64,000 nucleotides of DNA, taken from contig JAUMIR010000002.1 of NCBI GenBank assembly GCA_030847615.1, forward strand, positions 200,305,809 through 200,369,808. Direction: 5' to 3'. This DNA comes from Gambelia wislizenii. Lineage: Eukaryota > Chordata > Lepidosauria > Squamata > Crotaphytidae. This document shows, piece after piece, positions 26,158 through 38,196 of this stretch. Numbering within the stretch: position 1 is the stretch's first letter; each line of letters starts with the position of its first letter. Under the pieces are notes generated by a model. The model was given only the letters and a program-made list of their open reading frames with translations, was not told where the DNA came from and made no database searches. The translations under genes were made by a program, and so were the position numbers.

Positions 26158-27443
26158 ATACTCTTCTGAAAACTGGTCAGAAACTTTAGCTGGCATGAAA
26201 TGTGCCGTCCATATATTTGCTTGGAGAATGCTGATTTGGAACATATCACACCCATTTTACTTCAGCTACACCCATTTTACTTTAGCTTTGAGCTGGTTTT
26301 GTGCTGTTCTAAACCACTAGGTGGTCTGCATTCTGAATACTTGAAAGATTTCCTTTGCCCATATGAGAACATTGCTCCAGTTTTACAACAGCTATGTCAG
26401 GAGTGTTGCCAGAAACTACCTGCACCATCCAAAGTATGGTGGTTAGCCATGCAGAGCACTCCAGATGTGGTTCCAATATTATGAAACTTCCTTCCTAACA
26501 TGTGCTTCACATATTCTCCTTGTTTTCCATTTGCAAGCTGGTTAATGAAGTGTTCTGAGTAACTTTTGGAAAGGTATTATGATGATTTTGGTATGGATCT
26601 GTACTGTTTTTGCAGCTATTGGGAAATATGAGAGATTTAATGGATCTCTCTAGCAGAGCAACTGATGCACTGGCAGAAGTTAGAAACAGTAACCAACCCA
26701 CCTCCCATAAACACAGTATCTGGCAGAGAAAGAACTCAAACTTAATCTTCTTCATAAAGTATATAAAAGTAGTTTTACTCACAATACTTGTGCATAATCA
26801 CACAGGTTCAGCCTGTGGTGTCACTAAGGCTGGTATCACCCCTCCTCCCCAATGGTGTCACCTGGTGCGGTTTGGCCTCTCTGTTCTCCCCTCCCCCCCC
26901 CATTCAGTCTCTTGAGGAAAGGTAGTAAAAATAGGGACTTCTACATAGTATCAGAAAATTAGAGCATCTCATGCAAGGAGAGCCTTTCTTACTACATGCC
27001 TCATGGAGGAAGGAAGGAAGGAAGGGAGAGAGCAAGCGAGCATATGCGACCCCAGAGAACAAAGGAATGTCTACATGACCCAGGAAGACAGTGGGTGTGA
27101 ACAAATAAAAACAAACAGGAAGTTGCCATAATTATGCTTTCCTAAACACCTAGAGAGTCTTAACTACCAGTGAGTGTGCATGCAAAGGTTGCTAAACTCC
27201 AACAATAGCTGTTCATGACTTTTTATTGGGTTGATGGATAGCCAGTGATGTTTAACATCTTTTGACCATGTTGCATTTTGTTGTAGTTGTTTGTTATCTT
27301 CCTAATTACAGTATTTTTAATGGGAGGATGGAACAGAAATGTTAATACATTTAAAATGGGGATAGGAATCCACTTTTTAGAGCAAAAGAGGCCCAGATGT
27401 GAAAAGAGCTAAACTTTCCTCATAAAGCAGAGATGGGAATCAT
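26158..27443. other. Intron 13, nothing recognised
   Basis: About 1.3 kb. There are short AAGG-rich patches near 27006 and C-runs near 26890, but no named element. Confidence 0.4.
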
Positions 27444-27546
27444 GTGGCCCTCCAGATGTTACTGGATTGTAAGTCCCAGCATTCCCCATCATTGGTTATG
27501 CTGCCTCAGGCCTCTAGGAGTTATAGTCTAACATCTGGAGGGCCAC
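27444..27546. mobile_element. Short palindromic MITE with perfect 17-bp inverted ends
   Basis: It starts GTGGCCCTCCAGATGTT and ends AACATCTGGAGGGCCAC, exact inverted copies. 103 bp. Decayed relatives are near 9247-9365 and possibly 57240-57340. Confidence 0.8.
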
Positions 27547-27665
27547 CAAAATTCCACTGTGCAGTTCTCTGCCCCTGCCCACACTTTTCTCTTGGCCAAG
27601 CCCCCATGTTGTAGATTTTCCTTGTTTTTTTTCAGGCTGTGAGGCCGTGTTCTGGAAGAGTTTAC

Positions 27666-27708
27666 TTCTGACATTTCGCCTGCATCTGTGGCTGGCATCT
27701 TCAGAGAA
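27666..27708 (-). ncRNA. Hammerhead-ribozyme-like core in Penelope terminal repeat (sense arm)
   Basis: The complement reads TTCT, CTGAAGA, T, GCC-loop-GGC, GAAA, TGTC, AGAA. TTCT/AGAA can pair as a 4-bp stem I. GCC/GGC, extended across an A-A mismatch by GC/GC, forms stem II. There is one extra base after CTGAAGA relative to the textbook core. It has the same polarity as the Penelope ORF. Confidence 0.5.
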
Positions 27709-27931
27709 TGGTTGTGTAGGAGTGTGTGTGGAGTTTATATGCTGTGAACCCCTGTTGGGGAGGATATGTACATTTGTGTGTTTGAATGGTTAGTTACCGG
27801 GTGTAGAAATGCAAGGAGGACTAGTGTCTGTTTGGCTGATGGTTGGTTGATGGGCCATTATCTGCTGGAGATCCACTTGTCACTGGGTGGAATTCCTTTA
27901 TGAGTCTTGAGTTTTGATTCTATTGTTTTTC

Positions 27932-27948
27932 AAAACTGGAAGCCAGAT
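27932..27948. repeat. L1 target-site duplication, left
   Basis: The 17-bp AAAACTGGAAGCCAGAT is repeated exactly at 33144-33160, on the other side of the L1. It defines the L1 as 27949-33143. Confidence 0.95.
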
Positions 27949-28942
27949 ATTAGAAGAACTGAGGTCCGAACTCAAAAATTTCAAACAAGAGATCCGAAAG
28001 GAATTGAAAGATATCAGAAAAGAAATAAAGCAGGATTATAAAAAAGAAACTGAGATTTTGAGTAAAAAATTGGATAAAATAAATAGAGAGGTAGAGGAGA
28101 TGAAAAAAGAGATAGAATTATTGAAAGATAAGACCAAGGAATCGGATAAAGTGACTGAGAAAATACAAGAAAAACAAAATAGAGAGGAAGCGATACTACT
28201 AAATCAAGAACTACGTTATAGGGAAAAGTGTTTGAAGCTAAGAGGATTATCGGAAAAAATAAATGAAAATCTATTTGAAAGGATAATCCCAGATTTAGCG
28301 AAATTTTCAGATCTCCCTGAAGAATACCTCGAAGAAGAAACGGAAAAGATATTCAGGATTAACTCGGTGGTGGCAAAAGAAAAGAAGCTACCAAGAGATA
28401 TAGTTATCCAATTCACCAAGACAAAATTAAAGGACAGAGTTTTACAACAAAGCTACAAGGAGGTACTTAAAATAGGTGACGAGGAAGTAACAATCTTTAA
28501 AGATATTCCGACATCTATATTAAAAAAAAGACAAGAATACAGGAAAATTACACAATTTTTGATAAGAAGTGGTGTAAATTACAGTTGGAATAAAATAGAA
28601 GGTATTTCGTTTATATACAAACAGAGAAGGTACAGAATAGACTCTGTGCAAAAGGCTACAGACTTTTGCAGAAAGTTTGATAGAGAAACACAACGACAAG
28701 ATTCCAGTGAGCAGACAGGAAAAGAAGAAGCTAGAGGTGAAAGGAAATTTATAAGAAAGAAAAAAGGAGCGGAGAAGGAGGTAGGAACCAGACGAGCAGA
28801 AGAAGAAGAAGAAGATCCAGGATCACTATTACCGGTAGAAACAGATGAAAAGAAGGGACAAGCAGAAGAGGACTCGGACGGGGAAAGTGAAGAAGGAGAG
28901 GTAGGAGAAGGGGAAGAAGAGTTAGAAGAACACAATGCTTAA
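27949..28942 (+). pseudogene. L1 ORF1p (RNA-binding chaperone), 5'-truncated
   Basis: L1 ORF1p binds L1 RNA and acts as a nucleic-acid chaperone (family knowledge). About 331 L1-derived residues are open. They contain a long charged coiled coil in the first ~100 residues, an RRM-like segment starting LKLRGLSEKINENLFE, and a C-terminal domain with RDIVIQFTKTKLKDRVL and YRKITQFLIRSGVNYSW. A Glu/Asp-rich tail closes it. The frame stays open upstream only through the target duplication and host DNA to a TTG at 27914, so the native start is lost. The stop overlaps the ORF2 ATG by eight bases. Confidence 0.9.
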
Positions 28943-31900
28943 AATAAGCTCATGGAATGTGAAAGGCTTGAATTCGGAGTACAAAAGGAGACAAGTCTTT
29001 CACTTTTTGGAAAAGCAAAGATCAGAGATAATATGCATACAAGAAACTAAGATAAAACAACAGGATAGTAGATTTTTGAAGAACCCTAAACTGGGACAGG
29101 TTATGCTGCAAACTCTCAAAAGAAAAAGAGAGGAGTCGCATTATATATAAACCAGAAATACACTACAAGGGAACTTTTTAAAGATGGCAATGGAGAATAC
29201 ATAGGTGTGGAAGTTGCTCTACCAAGAATAAGAATTGTGATAGTGGGGGTATATGCCCCCAATGTAAAACAGGAAAAGTTTTATAAGAATCTGCACGAGC
29301 AACTAGGAAAACATGTGAATGGAATGGTGCTCATATTGGGAGATTTTAATGGAGTTCTAGACCCGGAATTTGACAGATCAAGTAAAAAGAAAAAAGGGTC
29401 ACAGAAAAAGCTACCAAGCAGCTTCTTTGATATGAAAGAGGAATACACATTGGAAGATGTATGGACGAAGAAATACGGGAAACAAAAAGGCTTTACGTTC
29501 TATTCAGAGAAATACAAAACTATGTCCAGAATAGACATGTTCTTTCTATCAAAGAGCCTTGTACCGATGATTCAAGAGATGGAGATTCTCCCAAGGATTA
29601 CATCAGACCACCACCCGATCAAACTAGAGTTGAAGATGGAAAGGAAGGTAATAAGCTGGAGGCTAAATGAGCGGCTATTGAAGAATGAGCAGTTTGTAGA
29701 AAATTTCAAAAAGGAAATAACTCTCTACTTTAAAGAAAACCAAAATAATGAATGTGTGATGAGAACAGTTTGGGATGCTGCCAAAGCCATCTTTAGAGGT
29801 CTGTTAATCAAGAGGGGAGCGGAAGTTAAAAAGCAGTACTCTGCCAGATACAACTATCTGATCAAAGAATTAAAGGAGAAAGAAGAGAAATTAAGAGAAG
29901 ACCCCTCTAGAAAAAAGCTGATTAGACAGGTTAAGCTTATTCAGACTCAACTAAATTTAGAAACCATGCCCATCATAGAAAGACAAATAAGAAAAACACG
30001 ACAAGCAAATTTTGAACACGCCAACAAATCAAGTAGATGGTTGGCGCATAGATTGAAAAAAGAGGTTGAAAAAAAGCTGATAACCGAAATTAGGTACCAA
30101 GGGAAATATGTAACACGACAAGACGAAATAAAGGAAGCTTTTAGAGCATATTATTCCAACCTATTTAGCCACAAAGGGAGACAAGAAGATGAACGACAAA
30201 GAATGACCGAATATTTAGAGAAACAAGATTTTCAGAAACTAAAAAAAAGTCAGATAGAGAAACTAAACGGAACTATCACTATGGCAGAAATATCAAAGGC
30301 CATACATGATTTGAAGGAAAACAAGGCTCCAGGACCCGATGGATATACAGCACTGTTTTATAAAAAATTTGAGAATGAACTGGCATTACCACTCCATAAA
30401 ACATTAAATGAGATCGATTTGAAGGGAATACCTGAAACATGGAAAAACGCGAATATAGCGTTAATATTGAAAGAAGGGAAAGACAGAAAAGAGATTGGAA
30501 GCTACAGACCTATCTCTCTTCTAAACCTGGATTATAAAATATATACTATGATATTGGCAAACAGACTTAAAGAAGTAATACAAGATATCGTAAACGAAGA
30601 CCAAAGTGGCTTTATACCAGGTAGAAGAATAAGCGATAATATCAGAATAGTCCTAGACATGATAGAATATTATGAGGTACATAATGAAAAACAGCTGGGG
30701 TTGATGCTAGTTGATGCCGAGAAAGCCTTTGACAACATACATTGGGATTTCATGTTGGAAGTGCTGAGAAGATCAGATTTAGGAGAAAAATTCTGTGGGA
30801 AAATAGAAAAAATCTATACGGAACAATCAGCACAAATTATTGTCAACGGCGAGAAGACAGGGACACTCCAAATTCAAAAAGGTACTAGGCAGGGATGCCC
30901 TATATCACCTCTCCTGTTTATCCTGGTACTAGAAGTGCTGAACAGAAATATAAGAAAGAATGAAAATATTCCAGGTGTTAAGATAAGAGGACTTACATAC
31001 AAAGTAAGGGCATTCGCTGATGATCTGATCATATTTATGGAGAACCCGAAGGTACAAACAGAAGAATGTTTAAATGCTATGAAAGAGTTTGGGGAATTCT
31101 CGGGGTTTAAGGTCAACAAAGATAAGACAACAATATTAACAAAGAACATGAATCAACAGGAAGAGAAAGAACTTATGGATATAACTGGCTGTAAAATTGA
31201 TAAAAAAGCTAAATATCTAGGTATATGGCTCACTAAACGTAATGCGGATTTATTTGACAACAATTATAAAAATACTTGGTCAGAGATAAGGAAGGAATTG
31301 GAAAGATGGAGTAACCTTGGTTTGTCACTACTCGGAAAGATTTCGGCTATAAAAATGGTGGTCCTACCTAGGGTTCTATACCTGTTCCAAAACTTACCAA
31401 TCCTGAATAGTGATAAAATATTCAAACTATGGGATAAGGATATCCAGGCTTTCTTGTGGGGAAAGAAGAAAGCGAGATTCAAACGGCCCTACCTGATAGA
31501 CGCAAGACTAAGAGGGGGTTGTGACTTACCTGACCTTAAGCTTTACTACCGAGCCTCGGCCCTAACATGGATAAAGGATTGGGTAAATTTAAGTAACAGG
31601 AGGTTGTTAAATCTGGAGGGACATGATGCCAGGTTTGGCTGGCATGGTTACTTATTCTATGAAAAGGAAAAAGCTAACAGAGGTTTTACCAACCATTGTA
31701 TAAGGAAAGGCCTATTGAGAGTTTGGGGGAAAATTAAAGGGTCCTTCTACTTTAAGATCCCATTATGGATATCTATTCAGGAGGCATTTATGTCAAGATG
31801 GATAAAAACAGACTACTGGTTAAGATATGCAGACATAGGCAAGAAAGGAGAGGATAATCTGTTAAAGATAGAAAGCAGGGAAGTTTTGCAGGATAGGTAT

Positions 31901-32704
31901 AAGATAAACTGGTTTGCATATGAGCAACTAAAAGAAAAGTTTCTCGAGGATAAGAAGAAAGCGGGGTTTGAAGAAGTTTACAATGACCTAGATAAATTAT
32001 TATTAGACGAAAGTAATAAAAAAGCCATCACAAAATTCTACAGGTTATTACTGGCAAGATCTGTGGAACCTGAGTATATTAAGGAGTACATGTGCAAATG
32101 GGCAGCAGATATGGGTAAGACCATATCTATAGAGGAATGGGAAGACGCAAGAAAAAGATCATTTGCATTCACAGCATCTCAAAACCTAAGAGAAAATTAT
32201 ATTAAAATGGCCCTCAGGTGGTACTATACACCTTCAAGATTGTATAAGATGAAAGAAAGCGGGCACCCTAATTGTTGGAAATGCGGGAAAAACAAAGGGA
32301 CTTTAATGCATATGTGGTGGCATTGTGAAAAGATCAAAAAATTCTGGAGGCAGGTCCACAGAGCAATTACAGAGATCCTTCAAATAGACATGGTCTTCAC
32401 TCCTAAAATGTATTTACTAAACATTTTGGGGGAGCTGAATGATGTGGAAAGAAAAAGTTATTGGAGAATTGTTCTTTATATGATTACAGCAACAAGACTG
32501 GTTATTGCTAAAAAATGGAAAGTAATAGATCGCCCAACGATAAATGAGTGGGAAAATAAGTTGACAGAGATGTTAGAACTAGATATTCTGACCAAAATGT
32601 TGCGTGATAAAAAGGATAAGGTGTGGAAGAAAGAGTGGAAACCAATTATTGATTACTGGAAAGGAAAGGGAGAACTACAGGCTGTAACTTTCTTTAGTAG
32701 TTAA
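28935..32704 (+). pseudogene. L1 ORF2p (endonuclease and reverse transcriptase), one frame break
   Basis: ORF2p nicks DNA and reverse-transcribes L1 RNA in place. The endonuclease starts with SSWNVKGLN and IICIQETK. A single frame shift near 29125 (between LKRKR and GVALYIN) separates it from an open 1165-codon frame starting at 29207. That frame holds GDFNGVLD, SRIDMFFLS and SDHHPI (endonuclease), KAPGPDGYTALFYKKF at ~373, [30 protein letters not shown], the catalytic FADD at ~602, and the C-terminal CWKCGKN...HMWWHC knuckle at ~1022. All catalytic boxes look intact. The frame break probably makes this copy inactive. Confidence 0.93.
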
Positions 32705-33143
32705 ATAACCCTAGCAAAGCAAGGAGCTAAGCCGAAAACTAGGCAATTCTAATATGTAATTGTCAAAGTCACTTCTCAGACTGTAAATTTAAATGCAGTT
32801 TTGTCAACACTCACCAAAACATAATTAGGAAGTCATAACTAAGCTTCAGGGAAAACGTCTTCTATCGCACTGTAAATTTTATTTGCTTATTCTTACTTTG
32901 CTGATTGAATCCTATGTTGACTGAGCTCTTCAATGATCTACAATGTACTGTTAATTTTTTTTTCCTTTTCTCTTATTCTTACTTTGCTGATTGAATCTTA
33001 TGCTGATTGAATTTTTCGATGATTTATGATGTATATAACTATAAGTGTAAGTAAATAAGCTGCCTAATGTAATAGTATAAGATGCCTAACTGTAAATGTA
33101 AACGATTAAATAAATAAAGGATCTACACGGAAAAAAAAAACAA

Positions 33144-33160
33144 AAAACTGGAAGCCAGAT
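33144..33160. repeat. L1 target-site duplication, right
   Basis: Exact copy of 27932-27948. Confidence 0.95.
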
Positions 33161-34069
33161 TTTGTTTACTTTTAGGGTTTCTTCTTTCCTGTTGAAGTTG
33201 TCCAGGTGTTTGTGGATTTCAATAGCTTCTCTGTGCATTCTGACATGATAGTTGTTGGCCTGATCGAATTTCTGTGTTTTAAAATAACATTTTGTGTCCA
33301 CGTTAGTTTATCACATGTTCTACTACTGCTGATTTTTCTGGCTAGCCCAGTCTGCAGTGTCTCTCATGTTCCTTGATTCGTGTTTGCACACTGTGTTTAG
33401 TGGTCCCTATGTAAACTTGTCCACAGCTACATGGTATGCGGTAAACTGCAGCTGTGAGAGGGTTTCTTTTGTCCTTCGCTGAACGTAGCATTTCTTGGAT
33501 TTTCTTGGTTGGTCTGTAGATCGTTTGGAGACTGTGTTTCTTCATCAGTTTCCCTATTCTGTCTGTGACTCCTTTGATGTATAGTAAAAATACCTTCCCT
33601 TTGGGTGGCTGTTTTTCTTCTTCATTCCTGTGTTTTTTTCTGGGTCTGGCTGCTCTTGTGATGTCTAATCTGGAGTAACCATTAGCCCATAGGGCCCAGT
33701 TTAGGTGCTTCAGTTCGTCCTCCAGGTAGTGGGGTTCGCAAATCCTTTTTGCACGGTCTACCAATGTTTTTATTGTGCTTCTTTTTTGTCCTGGGTGATT
33801 ATTGGAGTTCTTGTGTAGGTATCTGTCCATGTGGGGTTTTTTTCTGTATACCTTGTGGCCTAACTGTTGGTTTGGTTTGCGGATGACTAGGACATCTAAG
33901 AATGGCAGCATTCCTTCCTTTTCTTTTTCCAAAATGAATTGGATATTTGGGTGGATGCTGTTTAGGTGGTTCAGGAATGAGACCAGATCTTCTTCTCCGT
34001 GGCTTCAAATGGTGAAAGTGTCATCCACATATCAGAACCATGTTATGTGTTTTTTTGGTGCTGTTTCCA
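33161..34069 (-). pseudogene. Penelope-like reverse transcriptase / GIY-YIG endonuclease, truncated and broken
   Basis: Reading the complement from 34069, the catalytic YVDDTF box of the Penelope RT is at 34031-34014, preceded and followed by TGA codons where an arginine and a tryptophan would be expected. An open 196-codon segment (33932-33342) follows, with NIQFILEKEKEGMLPFLDVL, HYLEDELKHLNWALWANGYS, and the GIY-YIG domain VYRIPCSCGQVYIGTTKH with RIKEHERHCRLG. After a frame change, DQANNYHVRMHREAIEIHKH and KVNKIWLP close the protein at the L1 junction. RT upstream of the YVDD box is missing. Confidence 0.9.
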
Positions 34070-34304
34070 GGGCTTGCTTTTCAAAATGTTCAAAATCAAA
34101 ACTCAACACTTGCAAATCAATTCTACCCAGAGGCAGGGGGATTTCCAGCAGATAATAGGCCATCAACCAACCATTAGCCAAACAGACACTAATCCTCCTT
34201 GCATATCTACACCCAGAAACTAACCATTCAAATACACAAATTTACATATACTCCCCAACAGGGGTTCATAGTATATAAACTCCACACACACTCCTACCCA
34301 ACCA

Positions 34305-34347
34305 TTCTCTGAAGATGCCAGCCACAGATGCAGGCGAAACGTCAGAA
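34305..34347 (+). ncRNA. Hammerhead-ribozyme-like core in Penelope terminal repeat (inverted arm)
   Basis: It reads TTCT, CTGAAGA (34309-34315), T, GCC-loop-GGC, GAAA, CGTC, AGAA. The ACGT next to the cleavage site is self-complementary, as in minimal hammerheads that act as dimers. Stem I is TTCT/AGAA. It has the same one-base excess after CTGAAGA as the other copies. Confidence 0.52.
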
Positions 34348-34432
34348 GTAAACTCTTCCAGAACACGGATTCACAGCCCGGAAAAAAACCAAGGAAAATC
34401 TATGGATGCCAGCCGTGAAAGCCTTCGACTTC

Positions 34433-34888
34433 ACCCCCATGTTGTGTTGGAGAGGGCAGAAGAAAGCACTCTGAGCAGAGTTAAGATATAATGCAGAGAG
34501 CAAGCTGCGGGTTGCAGGAATGAGCTTAACACGTGTATGTATGTATGTATGTATGTATATCTTTTGCCATATATATTTTTGTTTGAAAATTTGTTATGTA
34601 TATCCAGCTCCTGCTGTATACATGGTTGCTTAACTATAGAACTGCCCTCAAGGATTCTGGCTCCCCACTGTCTCTGTTGTTTATCCTGGGTCAAATCTGG
34701 TTATGTACTGGTTATGTCTTAGCTACTGCCCATTGCACCAGCAAAGAAATTTAAGATTAGTCTAATGACCTCCCTAATCTACACACTGAGAGTGAGTAAA
34801 TGGCTGCCCCTCCTTTGGGACAGATTTCACAAAATGTCCTGACTTATTAAAATGACCTTCCCCCCCATCCCGCTTTCTTTTTGTCCAG
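34433..34888. other. End of intron 13, with a (TGTA)n microsatellite
   Basis: 34534-34558 is a short GTAT repeat. Nothing else was recognised before the acceptor at 34888. Confidence 0.5.
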
Positions 34889-34976
34889 ACAAGTGTTTCA
34901 CTAAAGAGGATTCAGCACTTCTTGTCACATGATGAACTTGATCCAAGCTGTGTGGAAACCAAATTAATTGCTCCAG
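34889..34976 (+). CDS. ABCC3: ABCC3 exon ~14: linker from TMD1 to NBD1
   Basis: 88 nt, phase 0 to 1. The acceptor is GTCCAG|ACAAGT and the donor CTCCAG|GTAAAA. It encodes TSVSLKRIQHFLSHDELDPS and CVETKLIAP, the MRP-typical segment after TMD1. Confidence 0.95.
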
Positions 34977-37544
34977 GTAAAACATTGTTCTGGATAGTTT
35001 GACACATAGGATAGGATGGTAAGACATTTTCATTTTATATGGTGGGGTTAGATTTCAGCATGTAAACAATGCACTGAGAAGCACTTTTCATGCATCTGTG
35101 GAAAGACTGCAGTGTGCAATGATTGCATGGATGAATTTGAAATATCACTTCTCAAACCGCCAATAACCTGCATGTCTCCTTAGATCCAGTGCTCTTTGAC
35201 AGCCAGTTTATGCATTCAGCTGTGAATAAACACTTGATACAGATTCTGTAAATGCTTCTGGGTGTATCCATTTAAGATACATTTCCACTGATAGTGTTCT
35301 TTGCTTGTTGTATTAAGGGGAATATGAAAAGATGTATACCATCTGTTCTGTCAGGTATGTTTACTTACTTTGCCCAACAGCCCTCTGTTTCAAGCATATT
35401 TGACATTTTTCAAGCATTGACACACTCCATTTTAAAATGTGAGTGAATTGCAATCTCTTCCTCCCAGAATTTGCAGTAATCTGACATAATTTATTAAATA
35501 TATTTAAATAACAGAATAAATAAATAAATTAGTAATAGCTAATCATACTTTGAGTGTTCACAGGTACTGTGGAGTTTACTTTATGGCAAAGTATAATATG
35601 TTCCTGAAGAGTGCAGCCAAGTATTGCATTTGAAACCCCAGCAAGCCATGGTTACTCCTCCCACCCCCAGGCTCACAGACTCCCATCTCTGACAGTGCTG
35701 TGAGGAGACAAAACTGGTTTGTTTTTGTTGAGGAATTAGAGTGTCCTTTGTTTCTGGAAAATCTATGAATTTATAACTGTTAGCTTTCCTCTAGCAGAGC
35801 AGCAGTTTAAGAAAGCATGACTCAATTGTACATTATTTTGCCCTAAACTCCCAAGAAACAAAAGAAGCACACAGCTTCAGGTTAAACAACTTAAAACTTT
35901 ACTTGTGTCTATGCATTTACATTTGCTTTGAGAGCTTAAATCCTAATTAAACTAATGAAATAGGTTTGGGTGAAAGAGAGAGAGTCCATCTTAACTCACT
36001 AGATCAAGGAGCAGAGAGAACATAATATGGCTGCCTAAAAAGAAGGCAAGAGAAAGAAGCATGGAAACTACAGAACCTGAGAAGGAACAAAATCTCTACA
36101 TGTCCAAGACCAACAAGAGTGCCCTAGGTCACATCATCTTGTTGCTTAGTTGCAAACTATGAGAGAGAAAAGATTTCAAAATGGAGGAAATCTTGTCCTA
36201 CCTGTTACCTTCTTGCCCTAATAGCAACAGAGTATGGGGAAGAGAGAATGCTGATTTCCTCCCCCCCACCTTCCCCACAGTTTTGAAATAAGCCACCTTT
36301 ATAACATATAGCTTCAAACTGGTTTATTTCAAACCCTGGTTAAGATTAGCCACAGTTTGTTGGGTTTGGATGATACAAGCCATGTTTGTTTTTATTTTTA
36401 AAAGAGCAAAAGTGTCTAACCTCCTGCTCAATAGTTTTGCTGGAAAAGGAGAAGGGAAGGAATACGTAGCTCAGGAGAAGGCTATGTTTGTTCCTGCCAC
36501 AATAAACTATGACTTATAACGATATCCAAACATAGCCTATATGAGTGACACCTGATGTGATGGATGCTATACGTGTTTGGACTGTGTTCTGTGAGTACCA
36601 CAAACAGAAAGGAAACACAGAATGGAAACAAAATGTTGCACTGTAGCATGAGTTATCACGGCTGTTGCCAATGATCATCTGGAAGAACCCTCTGGCTCAT
36701 TCAGATGCAACTGCCTAACAGAGATCTAATTGCTCTGGGCTGTTTCCCTTTGCTGATGTATAGCTTCCTTTGCATGTGTGGAGAAGAAAAGAGGTAAGAA
36801 GGAAGGGGACTTTTGATGATTAATTTAGTTCCACAAGTAAAGCCTATGTGGTTCTAACTCTCCAGCATCAAGGGAGCAAGTCAAGGCTTTTCAGTACATA
36901 TTCCTACTCTTGAGCATGCTCCCCTCCCTCCTGGCACTCTGGTGGCTTTTTAACAGTTTTGGGGGTAGCTATTCCATTTGCAGGAAAAGAGAGGGAGAAG
37001 TGTTGAGCTGTCCTTGAGCTGGTGAAAATTAGACTGCACAAAGCACTTGAGTATAATCTCCAGAGAACAGCCATGCCTGGCTAGGGGAGATAAACAAGTG
37101 TGCATCTCTGTAATTGCGACTGGATAAATATTTAAGCTGGAGTTTCTGGATGTCCCTTATTTTTTAAAGCATTTCTCCTTATTCCATAAACACAACTGCT
37201 ATAGAGAGGATAATGGATGTTACTGCAGAGTATTTCCATTGCACGCTAAAAAGCATCCACTAGCTTTCCAAAGTGTATTTTTCTTGCTTAAAATCTTGAC
37301 CTGGCACTAACCTCAGCAATGTGACTTGTGGCCAGGCATGTGACAGGATATGGCTTACAGAACAAGAAAGAAAACTTTTTGCAGTGGTTCCTCATGGCTC
37401 ATGAACAAATGTATCTCATCAACCCTCCCTTCAGTACTCCACTAGCACCCCACCACCACTTCTTTCACAATAAAGAGTCCTGACTTTAGACTTCCATCTC
37501 ACACTCACACATAAGCACACATTGTTTCTTACAGCACAGTCCTG
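34977..37544. other. Intron 14, proximal 2.6 kb, nothing recognised
   Basis: No exon or named element was found. A few A/T-rich stretches (35480-35540) only. Confidence 0.4.
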
Positions 37545-37866
37545 TGGACATGATAGCCATGTTTAAATATTTGAAGGGATGTCATACTGAGGATGGAGCA
37601 AGCTTGTTTTGTGCTGCTCCAGAGACAAGGACACATCGCAATGGACTCAACTGTACAGGAAAAGAGATTCCACCTAAAGGTTAGGAAGTACTTCCTGCCA
37701 GTAAGAGCTGTTTGGCAGTGAAATGCACTGCCTTGGAGTGTGGTGGAGTCTCCTTCTTTGAAGTTTTTTAAACAGAGGCTGGATGGCCATCTGTCGGGAA
37801 TGCTTTGCGTGTGTGTCCGTTGGACTAGATGGCCCTTGTGGTCTTTTCCAACTCTGTGATTCAATG
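37545..37866 (+). mobile_element. CR1 LINE 3'-end fragment
   Basis: It starts GGACATGATAGCCATGTTTA and follows the CR1 3' end at 1090-1445, through 'GAGCTGTTTGGCAGTGAAATG' to CAACTCTGTGATTCAATG. A 320-bp truncated copy. Confidence 0.9.
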
Positions 37867-38196
37867 TCTACTCAGAAATCAGTAGGACTTCTTCCAAGAT
37901 ATGAGTGGATGAATTTGTCTGATTTCCTTTCCATTAACACAAAAGGTCATATACATTTTTACAAGAAATTGTTTTCTTAATGTACTCATGTTTTAACCAA
38001 AGAACTGCATCACTAAATCCAGTGAAGTGTGAAAGCCAAAGAATAATAGCATTCCATTTCATGTATTAATTCAGAAAGTATGAATTAGGTCATTTCATTA
38101 AAAAATGTGAAACAAGTGAATTTCTCTGCCATCCCTATTCACAGGTGAACATGTATAAGATTGCCACCTTAGATTTTGTTTTTGTTTTTTAAACAG
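37867..38196. other. End of intron 14, nothing recognised
   Basis: Plain intron with a T-rich tract (38178-38190) before the acceptor AAACAG. Confidence 0.45.

Larger units (their letters stand above)
27949..33143 (+). mobile_element. Nearly complete L1 LINE, sense, perfect 17-bp target duplication
   Basis: The 5195-bp insertion carries most of ORF1 (5'-truncated just inside it), all of ORF2 with one frame break, a ~400 bp 3' UTR, an AATAAA signal near 33110 and a short A-tail. The exact target duplication and long open frames indicate a recent insertion. It sits inside the Penelope-like element, so it is younger than that element. It is in the same orientation as ABCC3. Confidence 0.95.
27614..34432 (-). 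mobile_element. Penelope-like element with inverted terminal repeats, split by an L1
   Basis: The minus strand carries the end of a Penelope-like polymerase (separate entry). The arms 27614-27945 and about 34080-34400 are inverted copies at roughly 85-90 percent identity, running from GGAAAATCTA to AGCAGATAATGGCCCATCAACC-type text and into the last codons of the ORF. One arm in sense and one inverted, joined to a 5'-truncated body near 34070, is a known Penelope insertion structure. Each arm has a hammerhead-like core. An L1 landed in the tail of the ORF (27949-33143). Confidence 0.82.

Noticed and set aside
27914..27948. Apparent start of L1 ORF1 at 27914
   Set aside because: The codon is TTG and the first eleven codons are Penelope flank and target duplication; L1 sequence begins at 27949. 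The open frame upstream is accidental.
36284..36540. Possible palindromic element around AACCCTGGTTAAG and AAACTATGACTTATAAC
   Set aside because: The inverted match is weak and boundaries are unclear.
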